A stretch of DNA of 64,000 nt from Solimonas thermocellulolyticum (lineage in GTDB: Bacteria; Pseudomonadota; Gammaproteobacteria; Nevskiales; Nevskiaceae), in the NCBI RefSeq assembly GCF_040327995.1, contig NZ_JBEPIJ010000007.1, positions 1-64,000 of the forward strand, given 5' to 3'. How positions within the stretch are numbered: position 1 is the stretch's first letter; the number at the start of each line of letters is the position of its first letter. Below the pieces are notes generated by a model that saw only the letters and a program-made list of their open reading frames with translations, was not told the DNA's origin and did not search any database. Of this stretch, positions 9,206-17,164 are shown in pieces. The position numbers and the translations under genes are program-made.

Positions 9206-11677
9206 ATGCGTGGACGCTGGACCATTCCACTGTGGATGACGCTGCTCGTTGCCGGCACCGCCGCGACGGCAACGGTGCAGGACGATCTGGACGCGCTGCT
9301 CGGCGATGCTCAGCGCCCGTCCGCGCCCCAGGAGCCGACCGCCGCCGAGGACGAGACACCGGCGGCACAAGCCCGCGACGAGGCCGATGCGCAGACCACC
9401 GGCGTGATCCCGCTGCCGCGCGAACCCGCGCCGACGGGCGACGTGCCGGCGCGCGCGTCGCGCAGCCGCTTGGTCGAGGAGATCGTCGTCACCGCGCAAA
9501 AGCGCGAGGAGAATCTGCAGGACGTGCCGATCTCGGTGCAGGCCTTCTCGGGCGAGAAGCTCGATGCGATGGGCATCACCGACCAGACCGACCTGCAGCG
9601 CATCACCCCGGGCTTGAACATCACCTCGCAGGTCAGCTATGTCGTGACCTTTCTGCGCGGCGTCGGCACCGATGCGGTGACGGCCGCCGATCCGAGTGTC
9701 GCGACGTACATCGACGGCATCTACTTTCCGTTCGCGTCCAATCTCGCGCAGAACTTCGGCGCCGTCGAGCGCATCGAGGTGCTCAAGGGTCCGCAGGGCA
9801 CGCTGTTCGGCCGCAACGCGACCGGCGGTGCGTTCAGCATCCACACCAAAAAGCCGACGTTCGACGATGCCTTCGGCGAGCTGCTGCTCAGCGCCGACAC
9901 CTACACGCGGATGGCGCGCCTCTACGGCAACCTCCCGCTGAGCGACAGCTTCGCGATCAATGCGTCTGCGGTCACCAGCACCTTCGACAACTTCTACACC
10001 GGCACGCGCGGCAACCCGCCGACCGGGATTCCCGACGATGACACCGAGGGCTTGCGCATCAAGGCGCGCTGGCGGCCGCGCGACGATCTCGAACTGCAGC
10101 TCGCGATGTTCCGGCTCGAACTGCATGGCGCCGCCGCCAACATCGCCTACAACGCAAGGCCGTCGACGCTGGGCATGCTGCAGGGTATCCAGCCGCAGCC
10201 GGGCACACATGGTGCGATCGACGCGCCCGCCTACACGCAGACCGACGCGAACACCGTCTACTACGGCCAGCTCGAATACAACGCGCCGTGGTTCGACTTC
10301 AAGATCATCGCCAGCGATCAGCGCATGGACACCGCCGGCATCCGCGATTTCGACGGTTCGCCGCAGCCGATCTCCACCTTCGAAACGCCCAGCCAGTACA
10401 TCGACGCGCGCTCGCTGGAAGTGCAATTCCTGTCGAACGACGAGTTCGGGCCAGATTGGTTCAAGTGGATCCTCGGCGGCTACTACTTCGAGGGCGTGAA
10501 CGGCTTCGAGATCTTGAACTTCATCGTCAACGGCATCAGCCTCGAACAGGGCACGCTGGGACCGCTGGCGCTGCCCGAGGCCCTGCGTGGCCTGATCGGT
10601 CTGGCGCAGGCGGCTCCCAGCGGCGCGCTGAGCCTGACCGGACTGATCGGCACCGATTCGCGCGCGGTCTTCGCCCAGACCACGACCAGCGTCACCGACT
10701 GGCTCGACGTCACGCTGGGTGGGCGCTACCAAGTCGAGGAACGCTACATCTACGACTCCTCCGTGGGCCTCGACAACGGCGACGGCACGCGCACCGAGCT
10801 GATCGACAACACCGACCGCGCGACCGACAGCAACGGCGACCCGTATCCGGCGAGCGACACGCGTAGCACCTTCTCGCCGAAGGTCTCGATCGACCTGCGG
10901 CCGTTCAACGACGACACGCTGATCTACCTGTCGTGGCAGAAGGCGCTCAAGGCCGCGACCTACAACACGGTCGCCATCTACGACCAGCCCGACTACGTCA
11001 AGCCCGAGGAGATCGTCGCCTGGGAGCTGGGCGCCAAGTTCTCGGCCTTCGACGGCCTGCTGCGTCTTAACGGCGCGGTGTTCGACTATGACGTCGCCAA
11101 TCTGCAGCAGGCGTTCATCTCGCTGTTCGCCGGTGGCGTGATCAGCTTCCAGAACGCCGGCCGTGCGCGTATCCGTGGCGCCGACTTCGACGGCGTGCTG
11201 GTGCTGTTGCCTTCGCTCGTCGATGATCTGGTGCTGGCTGGCGGCGCCGCGTGGCTGGACGCCGAGTACCAGGACTTCACCGGCGCGGCCGGATTCGACG
11301 AGGCCGGCTTCTTCTCGCAGGACAACGACTACTCGGGCAATCAGGTGATCCGCTCGCCGACCTTCACCGGGACGCTGTCGTTGAGCAAGACCTGGGGCGT
11401 GCCTGGCGGACCGTTCGAGGCCGCCTTCGACGCCTACTACACCGACGACTTCTTCTACGAGCCTTCGAACCGTCAGGCCACACTGCAGGCGGCCTACTGG
11501 CTGCTCGGTGCGCGTCTGAGCTACCTCTACGAAGCGCTGGACCTGCGCCTGACCGCCGGCGTGCGCAACCTCACCGACGAGTTCTACACCAACGGCATCT
11601 TCGTCACCGACTACGGCGTGCAGCCGTCGATCGCGATGCCGCGCAGCTACAGCCTGCAACTGGTGTGGAACTTCTGA
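9206..11677 (+). CDS. TonB-dependent outer-membrane receptor 2 (paralogue of receptor 1)
   Basis: An 823-aa receptor, starting at ATG 9206 after GAGGAG (9193-9198). A 60-nt in-frame extension upstream lacks a signal sequence, so I exclude it. The signal peptide ends near TATVQ, then DDLDALL, an acidic spacer, EEIVVTAQKRE, and the plug KGPQGTLFGRNATGG. The barrel ends QLVWNF. It aligns with receptor 1 almost end to end, including long shared stretches in plug and barrel, so the two arose by tandem duplication. Differences concentrate in extracellular-loop segments, which suggests related but distinct ligands. Confidence 0.93.
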   Translation: MRGRWTIPLWMTLLVAGTAATATVQDDLDALLGDAQRPSAPQEPTAAEDETPAAQARDEADAQTTGVIPLPREPAPTGDVPARASRSRLVEEIVVTAQKREENLQDVPISVQAFSGEKLDAMGITDQTDLQRITPGLNITSQVSYVVTFLRGVGTDAVTAADPSVATYIDGIYFPFASNLAQNFGAVERIEVLKGPQGTLFGRNATGGAFSIHTKKPTFDDAFGELLLSADTYTRMARLYGNLPLSDSFAINASAVTSTFDNFYTGTRGNPPTGIPDDDTEGLRIKARWRPRDDLELQLAMFRLELHGAAANIAYNARPSTLGMLQGIQPQPGTHGAIDAPAYTQTDANTVYYGQLEYNAPWFDFKIIASDQRMDTAGIRDFDGSPQPISTFETPSQYIDARSLEVQFLSNDEFGPDWFKWILGGYYFEGVNGFEILNFIVNGISLEQGTLGPLALPEALRGLIGLAQAAPSGALSLTGLIGTDSRAVFAQTTTSVTDWLDVTLGGRYQVEERYIYDSSVGLDNGDGTRTELIDNTDRATDSNGDPYPASDTRSTFSPKVSIDLRPFNDDTLIYLSWQKALKAATYNTVAIYDQPDYVKPEEIVAWELGAKFSAFDGLLRLNGAVFDYDVANLQQAFISLFAGGVISFQNAGRARIRGADFDGVLVLLPSLVDDLVLAGGAAWLDAEYQDFTGAAGFDEAGFFSQDNDYSGNQVIRSPTFTGTLSLSKTWGVPGGPFEAAFDAYYTDDFFYEPSNRQATLQAAYWLLGARLSYLYEALDLRLTAGVRNLTDEFYTNGIFVTDYGVQPSIAMPRSYSLQLVWNF

Positions 11678-11684
11678 ACCGGCG

Positions 11685-11719
11685 CCGTCTCTGTCGCGCG
11701 CAGCGAGCCACAGGGACGG
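11685..11719. terminator. hairpin between convergent genes
   Basis: CCGTCTCTGT (11685-11694) can pair with ACAGGGACGG (11710-11719), with one G-U wobble and a 15-nt loop. It lies between the convergent receptor 2 and MpaB-family gene. There is no T-run, so a terminator role is tentative. Confidence 0.35.
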
Positions 11720-11730
11720 GCACCGCGGAA

Positions 11731-12954
11731 TCAGCGATAGTTCGGGTTGTTGGTGTCCGGAATCTCGATGTAGATCGGCTGGCCTTCGGCCAGGTACCAC
11801 ATCGCGCCCTGACGCAGTAGCTCGTCGAAGAACCAGTACGCCTCGCCTGCGCCGGGCATCCATAGCCCCGCCTCCTTCATGCGCACGAACTGCGGCCAGG
11901 CCATGGCCAGCATCTGGTTCTGTACCGGACGGCGCGGAATGCGCAGCCACTCGGCGATGCGCGGCCCAAGGAAGTAGCGCGTCATCGACTCCAGCATCGG
12001 CCGGCTGAAGACGCCGCGGTCGGTGTCCGCGGCCAGGTCGAGCAGGATCTGCGCCAGCTCGATGCCCTCGGCCGTCGGCGCCAGCACGGGATCGAGAATC
12101 TCCGGCGCCTGTGCATCGGCCGCCGCCCAGGTGGCCGGGATGTACTCGTCGCGCACGCCCAGCATGTGGGCGGCCACCTGCCAGGAATGCAGGAAGGCGT
12201 CGGCTTCCGCGGCCGGCACGTTCACGCCCCACTGCCGCAGGGCGCGCATCACCGAGGTCGGCAGGCTGTGCCAGGTGACGAGAATGTCGCGCTGACTGAT
12301 CGGCTTGGGCTGGTCGGCGCCGGCCCGCCAATGGGGCGACTGCGGCAGCAGGTGGCGCACGCCGGCGTGTGCGAGCCGCGTCTTCACCGCGGTGACGATC
12401 ATCTCGCCGTTGGGATCATGAAAGCCGCCGAGCGAGCCGATGTCGTAGCCGAATTTCGCGGTGCGCGAGATGCGGCGCTTCATGTCGGCGCCGCCCTTGG
12501 AGTAGTAGACCGCGCGCGCCTCGTGCGGAATCACCGTGCTCATCATGCCGCTGACGAAACCGTAGGCCACGCCCAGGTAGGTGCCGCGCTTCTTGTTGAA
12601 GTCGGTCGCGGCCTTGAGCTTGCCGGTGTTGGTCCAGGCCGGGAGCTGCCGCGCGCGCTCGATGAACTGGTGCAGATAGCTCGGCAGGCCCGCCGGCAGC
12701 GGCTGCGCGTTGCGGGTCCAGCCGCGCAACAACGCATTGACCGCGGGTACGGCGCCGCTGTCGATCAGCGCGGCGACAACCGGGTCGGCCTCGTCGTCCC
12801 ACACCAGCCACGGCGGCGTCGTACCGCCGATGCGGGCGACCGACTGCGCGCCCGCCCAGGACCACGGCAGGCTCAGGGTGGCGCTGAGCGCCGCGCTGGC
12901 GCCGAGAAACCCGCGCCGGCTCATCGAAGGGGTCGGGGGATTGGATTCGTTCAT
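11731..12954 (-). CDS. Tat-exported oxygenase, MpaB / latex-clearing-protein (Lcp) family
   Basis: A 407-aa DUF2236/MpaB-family protein. A Tat signal is obvious: SRRGFLG at residues 12-18, then a hydrophobic stretch and AGA-type cleavage site. The core carries VKTRLAHAGVRHLLPQSP, TWHSLPTSVM, and HSWQVAAHMLGVRDEYIP, segments I associate with haem-b Lcp rubber oxygenases and relatives; a His in this region ligates haem. Length equals Lcp (about 400 aa). GAGGAGA precedes the ATG. It lies downstream of an AraC regulator and beside two TonB receptors. Lcp cleaves polyisoprene to aldehyde/ketone oligomers; that activity here is inference. It could be another MpaB-type oxygenase. Confidence 0.75.
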   Translation of the reverse strand: MNESNPPTPSMSRRGFLGASAALSATLSLPWSWAGAQSVARIGGTTPPWLVWDDEADPVVAALIDSGAVPAVNALLRGWTRNAQPLPAGLPSYLHQFIERARQLPAWTNTGKLKAATDFNKKRGTYLGVAYGFVSGMMSTVIPHEARAVYYSKGGADMKRRISRTAKFGYDIGSLGGFHDPNGEMIVTAVKTRLAHAGVRHLLPQSPHWRAGADQPKPISQRDILVTWHSLPTSVMRALRQWGVNVPAAEADAFLHSWQVAAHMLGVRDEYIPATWAAADAQAPEILDPVLAPTAEGIELAQILLDLAADTDRGVFSRPMLESMTRYFLGPRIAEWLRIPRRPVQNQMLAMAWPQFVRMKEAGLWMPGAGEAYWFFDELLRQGAMWYLAEGQPIYIEIPDTNNPNYR

Positions 12955-13119
12955 TTGCCTGTCTCCTCGCTCTTGTCGGTGTTCGCACGGACCGCATCGG
13001 GCCCATGGCCCGACGATGGCGACCCCGATTGTCGAGCGGTGGCGACGGCGGCGATTGCGTTTACGCGCGGCCTGTTTGCTTCTACGCGCGGATCGACGAC
13101 CGCAGCCGCGAACCTCGCA

Positions 13120-14172
13120 TCAAGGCTCGCCGACGTGCCGGGTGGTGAACAGCGGCGCGCGCGCAAGGCGCAGACCCTGCCGACGGCGCAAGGCCGAGGC
13201 CGGCTGCCCGTGCCAGCGGCGGAACGAATGCGAGAAGCTGCTCAGGCTGGTGTAGCCGAGGATGTCGGCGATCTCGGAAAGGCTCAGGCTCGACTGCTGC
13301 AGGTATTTGAGCGCGAGGTCGGCGCGCACGGCGTCGCGGATCGTCTTGAAACGGCGCCCTTCGCCGGCGAGATGTTCCTGCAGGGTGCGCGCCGCCATGC
13401 CGAGCACGCGGCTGACGTCGTGCAAGCTGCAGGCGGCATACGGCAGCAGCGCGCGCACGATGCCCTCGACGCGTGCGGCAAGATCGGGGTCCGGGCGATC
13501 GTGGTCGAGCCGCAGCATTGCGGCAACCAGCGTGCGCGCGCGCGAGTCCTGCACCTTGCCGGGCTGCGCTAGTGTCTGCGCGTCGAGAAACAAGGCGTTG
13601 CGCTCGGCGTCGAACTGCAGGCGCGGACCGAACACGCGGCGGTGCTCGTCGAGCCGCGCCGGCGCCGCGTGCCGGAACTGCAGCAGCGGCGGTTGCCAGC
13701 CAGGCGTGCAGCGCAGGCGCAGCTCGTTGCAGAACAGCGCGAGCACGAACTCGACGGCCTGCACGCTGCCGCCGGCCTGTGCGACCGCGGTATCCCAGCC
13801 GACGAACAAACCGCCGTCAGCCGCTTCGAGCGTCACCGTCGCGGCGCTGGTGAAGATGTCGTAGTGCGCCGCGAGATCCTCGAACATCTGGCGCACGCTC
13901 GCGGCGTTGCGCAGCAGCAGCCACAGCGGTCCGAGAATCGCCATGTTCGAACGCGCGGCCAGGCGCAGGCCGAAGCTGCGACAGCCGCTGACCTCGGCGG
14001 CACGTTCCAAGAAGCCGCCGACGGCGCGTGCCGACAGCGGCAGGTCCGGCTTGCGCAGCGCATCGGCGGGAATGCGCAACTCGGCCGCGAGTCGCAGTGG
14101 ATCGCCGCCGAGCGTCGCCAGCAGTCCGGCGGCGCCATGCAGGGTCGCGCTGGGCAGGAAGTTGCCGGACAT
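13120..14172 (-). CDS. AraC-family transcriptional regulator
   Basis: A 350-aa DNA-binding regulator. The N-terminal two-thirds resembles the arabinose-binding-like domain of OruR/QhpR-type regulators (LRKPDLPLSARAVGGFLERA, FGLRLA). The C-terminus holds two helix-turn-helix motifs, including LSEIADILGYTSLSSFSHSFRRWHG split over about residues 295-325. It sits 24 nt after degV and 165 nt before the Lcp-like gene on the same strand, so it is the prime candidate to control the oxygenase and perhaps the receptors. Effector unknown; a lipid or isoprenoid acid would fit the neighbours. Confidence 0.9.
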   Translation of the reverse strand: MSGNFLPSATLHGAAGLLATLGGDPLRLAAELRIPADALRKPDLPLSARAVGGFLERAAEVSGCRSFGLRLAARSNMAILGPLWLLLRNAASVRQMFEDLAAHYDIFTSAATVTLEAADGGLFVGWDTAVAQAGGSVQAVEFVLALFCNELRLRCTPGWQPPLLQFRHAAPARLDEHRRVFGPRLQFDAERNALFLDAQTLAQPGKVQDSRARTLVAAMLRLDHDRPDPDLAARVEGIVRALLPYAACSLHDVSRVLGMAARTLQEHLAGEGRRFKTIRDAVRADLALKYLQQSSLSLSEIADILGYTSLSSFSHSFRRWHGQPASALRRRQGLRLARAPLFTTRHVGEP

Positions 14173-14196
14173 CGCCGCGGGCGCGCCGCGCGCCGA

Positions 14197-15138
14197 TCAG
14201 CCGTCGAACTCGTGCTCGACGTCGGCGAACGCGAGCCCGAGTGCGCCGTCGCCCACATTGGCGGCGCCGGACATGCTCATCATGCTGCTGAGCAGTTGCA
14301 CGCCGTGCTTGGCGCAGGTCATCGCCAGATGCGAGTAGCCGGGCAGGCTGAACAGGTCCTTGAGCTCACCGGCGTAACAGACGGTCAGCACCGGCGCGAG
14401 CAGACCGTTCTGGACGTGGCGTGCCGCGTAGTTGAAGAGCCGCTCGGCGCCGCTGTCGAAGTTGCGCAGCTTCGCGCACGGGAAGGTCTGGTTGCGATAC
14501 CCCTTGACCAGCGGCTTGATGTCGAGCGCATTGCCGAGCGCTGCCCGCATCCAGCTTACCGAGCGGTCGCCGCGCGCATGGGCGCGCATACGCAGATACT
14601 GCAGGTCGCGCGGCAGCATGTAGGCGTGCACCTGCGGAATCAGTGCACGCAGCTCGTCTCGGATGGCGATCATGCCGGCGCCCTGGGCGATGCGCTGCGC
14701 CGCGACCGCGGCGATCAGGCCTTCGCCGGCGAAGGCGTTCTCGCTGTCGACCACGCGCATCGCGAACGGCGTCGTGTGCCCGGCCTGCTGGCGCGCTGCT
14801 TTGTGATGCAGGATCGCCTCGGCGACTGCGCGCTGGGCGTTGTCGTGGATCGGGCTGCGGCTCGAGGCGATGGTGATGCAGAACACGTAGTCGAAATCGC
14901 GGACGAGCCGAGTGAGGATCAGCTCCTGCACCTGCGCCTGCGAGCACGGCACTGTGCGTGCGTCGCGCCGCGCGGCCAGATGCTCGCGACAGAACTGCCG
15001 TGTGGTGTCCTCGTCGCGCGTGTCGACGATCGCGCGGCCATCGACCTCGACCGTGATCGGCAGAATGACGATGCCGTGCTGCCCAATGAACGCCTGCGGC
15101 AGATCGCAGGATGAATCGACCACCAGACCGATGCGCAT
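14197..15138 (-). CDS. DegV-family (fatty-acid-binding) protein
   Basis: A 313-aa DegV protein. The start MRIGLVVDSSCDLP is the family hallmark, and the ATG at 15138 has a strong GGGGGGAG upstream. I exclude a 29-codon extension. DegV proteins hold a long-chain fatty acid in a deep pocket between two domains; in Firmicutes they deliver it to a fatty-acid kinase. No such kinase is visible here. Between an acyl-CoA ligase and an AraC regulator it may bind a fatty or isoprenoid acid, as carrier or sensor. That is inference. Confidence 0.85.
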   Translation of the reverse strand: MRIGLVVDSSCDLPQAFIGQHGIVILPITVEVDGRAIVDTRDEDTTRQFCREHLAARRDARTVPCSQAQVQELILTRLVRDFDYVFCITIASSRSPIHDNAQRAVAEAILHHKAARQQAGHTTPFAMRVVDSENAFAGEGLIAAVAAQRIAQGAGMIAIRDELRALIPQVHAYMLPRDLQYLRMRAHARGDRSVSWMRAALGNALDIKPLVKGYRNQTFPCAKLRNFDSGAERLFNYAARHVQNGLLAPVLTVCYAGELKDLFSLPGYSHLAMTCAKHGVQLLSSMMSMSGAANVGDGALGLAFADVEHEFDG

Positions 15139-15229
15139 GGTTCTCCCCCCCATGGTCTGATCGATGTGTGCTGCGTGCTCCCGCTTATTGCGTGGCCACA
15201 CTCCGTCGCGTAAGCCAGCCGGCATCGCG

Positions 15230-16912
15230 TCAGGCGTCCCAGATCACCGCCTTGCGCGCCGCGAACCAGCCGTCGATCTTGGGCGCGGTGCGTTCCTCGA
15301 TGACGTTGCGGCGGATCTTCATCGTCGGCGTCAGCGCGCCGTTGTCGATGGTCCACGGCTCCTTCACGACCACGGCGAAGGCGAGCTGCTCGTGCGGGTC
15401 GAGTCCGGCGTTCACCTCGTCGATCAGGGTTTTGAGCTCGCCCTCGAGCGCCGCGCGATAATCGGCGTCATTGGCGGCGGCTTTGCGCGCATCCTCGGCG
15501 AGCAGCATCAGCGCGAAAGTCGCCGGTTGATTGGCGCCGCCGACACAGACCGCTTCGACCTTGGGATGCGCACCGAGCTTGTTCTCGATCGGCACTGGCG
15601 CGACGTACTTCCCCTTGGAGGTCTTGAACAGCTCCTTGACGCGGCCGGTGATGCGCAGGCGGCCTTCGCTGTCGATCTCGCCCATGTCGCCGGTCTTAAA
15701 GAAACCGTCTGCGGTGTAGCACTCGGCGGTCTTCTGCGGTTCCTTGAAGTAGCCCATCATTTGTCCAGGGCTCTTGACCAGCACCTCGCGCGTTTCCGGG
15801 TCGATGCGGCATTCGACGCCGACATTGGCCTGGCCGACGTAACCGATGCGCGCCGCGTTGGGCCGGGAGAAGTGCGAATAGGCCATGTTCTCGGTCATGC
15901 CGTAGGCTTCGAGCAATTCGAGGCCGAGGCTGCGGTACCAGGCGATGGTTGGCGGCGGCAGCGGCGCCGCGCCGGTGAGACCAATGCGCACGTGATCCAG
16001 GCCCAGGCCTTCGAGAATCTTGCGCTTGACCCTGCGCCCGAGGATGGGGATGCGGAACAGGATCTCTTGTTTCTTCTTCGGCAGCTTGGCTTCTACGCCG
16101 AGCTGAAACTTGGTCCACAGCCGCGGCACCGAGAAGAAGATCGTCGGCCGCGCACGCTTGAGGTCATCGAGGAAGGTCTCCAGCGACTCGGCGAAGAACA
16201 CGTGGAAGCCGTGGTAGGTCGACTGCGTCTCGACGACGATGCGCTCGGCGACGTGCGCGAGCGGCAGATAGGAAATCATGCGGTCATCGGGCTTCGACGG
16301 CATGATGTCGACCATCTTGGTGCCGCAGACGTAGAACGAGCGGAAGCTCTGCATCACGCCCTTGGGCTGGCCGGTGCTGCCCGAGGTGTAGACGATGGTC
16401 GCCATCTCGTCGAGATCGCGATCGGGGTTGCCTTGCAGCGGCGCCGTGCGTGCGAGGATGTCGTCCCATTGCTCGCCTTCGGTCGGCGGCGCCAGCGGCA
16501 GCGTCACCACCGGCAGGTCCTTGGGCACGCCCGGCTTCATCGCCGCCCAGCCGTCCAGCTTGCCGACGAACAGCAGCTTGGATTCGCTGTGTTCGAGGAT
16601 GTAGCGCACGGTGTCGGCGGCGAGCGTCGGGTACAGCGGCACGGTGACGTGCCCGGCCATCCAGATCGCCCAGTCGGCGATGATCCAGTGCGCGCTGTTC
16701 TTGCCGAGGATCGCGATCTGGCTCTTGGGCGGGAAGTTCAGCGACTGCAAATACGCAGCGATGCGCCGCGCCTGGTCCACCGCCTGCTTCCAGGTGTACT
16801 CGACGACGTTGCCGCCACCGACCGGCTGGGTGAAGTGCACGGTGTCCGGACACCGTCGTTCCCAGTCATAAATACACGCCAGCGGCGTGCGTGGCGTCGA
16901 TGCGGCGCTCAT
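15230..16912 (-). CDS. AMP-forming long-chain acyl-CoA synthetase
   Basis: A 560-aa adenylate-forming ligase activating a carboxylic acid to acyl-CoA with ATP. The P-loop YTSGSTGQPKG, the EAYGMTEN motif and the FKTGDMGEID/GRLRITGR hinge are all present, and a terminal Lys region (LTPTMKIRRN) follows. It resembles the FadD15/long-chain subgroup. Start ATG 16912 has GGAGGAG in good position; the 55 codons upstream are excluded. It heads the reverse block acs-degV-araC-oxygenase and is divergent from the cytochrome gene at 17165. It would activate acids produced from the imported substrate for the beta-oxidation enzymes at 239-6067. Confidence 0.9.
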   Translation of the reverse strand: MSAASTPRTPLACIYDWERRCPDTVHFTQPVGGGNVVEYTWKQAVDQARRIAAYLQSLNFPPKSQIAILGKNSAHWIIADWAIWMAGHVTVPLYPTLAADTVRYILEHSESKLLFVGKLDGWAAMKPGVPKDLPVVTLPLAPPTEGEQWDDILARTAPLQGNPDRDLDEMATIVYTSGSTGQPKGVMQSFRSFYVCGTKMVDIMPSKPDDRMISYLPLAHVAERIVVETQSTYHGFHVFFAESLETFLDDLKRARPTIFFSVPRLWTKFQLGVEAKLPKKKQEILFRIPILGRRVKRKILEGLGLDHVRIGLTGAAPLPPPTIAWYRSLGLELLEAYGMTENMAYSHFSRPNAARIGYVGQANVGVECRIDPETREVLVKSPGQMMGYFKEPQKTAECYTADGFFKTGDMGEIDSEGRLRITGRVKELFKTSKGKYVAPVPIENKLGAHPKVEAVCVGGANQPATFALMLLAEDARKAAANDADYRAALEGELKTLIDEVNAGLDPHEQLAFAVVVKEPWTIDNGALTPTMKIRRNVIEERTAPKIDGWFAARKAVIWDA

Positions 16913-17164
16913 CGGTTCGTTCTCCTCCGGTAGACGTTCGATCGGCTGGCCACCGTGCGATGGCCGGTGCCGACTATATCGAGACTCAGGGCCTGCGTCG
17001 AAGCCTGGGGTCCAATCTTGAGCAGGCTCGCCTCGGTGGCGCCGGCCGTCGTCGATTTTCTTCGGTTGAGCCTGCACTTGCGCTCACGCGGACGCCGCGC
17101 GCAATCCGAGTAGATCGCCGCGGCGGCGGGGGCTAAGGTACGGTGCCCTGGGAGGAGTCGGGAC
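16913..17164. promoter_or_regulatory. divergent intergenic region, acyl-CoA ligase / cytochrome
   Basis: 252 bp separate the divergent acyl-CoA ligase and multihaem cytochrome starts. Both ends carry strong Shine-Dalgarno sites (GGAGGAG at 17151-17157 for the cytochrome). An ACTATATCGAG stretch near 16974-16984 is the only A+T-rich candidate for a -10. I could not place a convincing -35 or operator. A shared regulator for both genes is likely from the arrangement. Confidence 0.4.

Noticed and set aside
9161..12331. Very long antisense open frame (over 1000 codons) across receptor 2
   Set aside because: High G+C keeps the opposite strand free of stops. It has Arg/Gln-rich composition and no recognisable domain, while the receptor on the other strand is clear.
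12166..13572. Plus-strand frame of 468 codons between the oxygenase and AraC gene
   Set aside because: It overlaps both real genes antisense and spans their gap with low-complexity Arg/Ala sequence.
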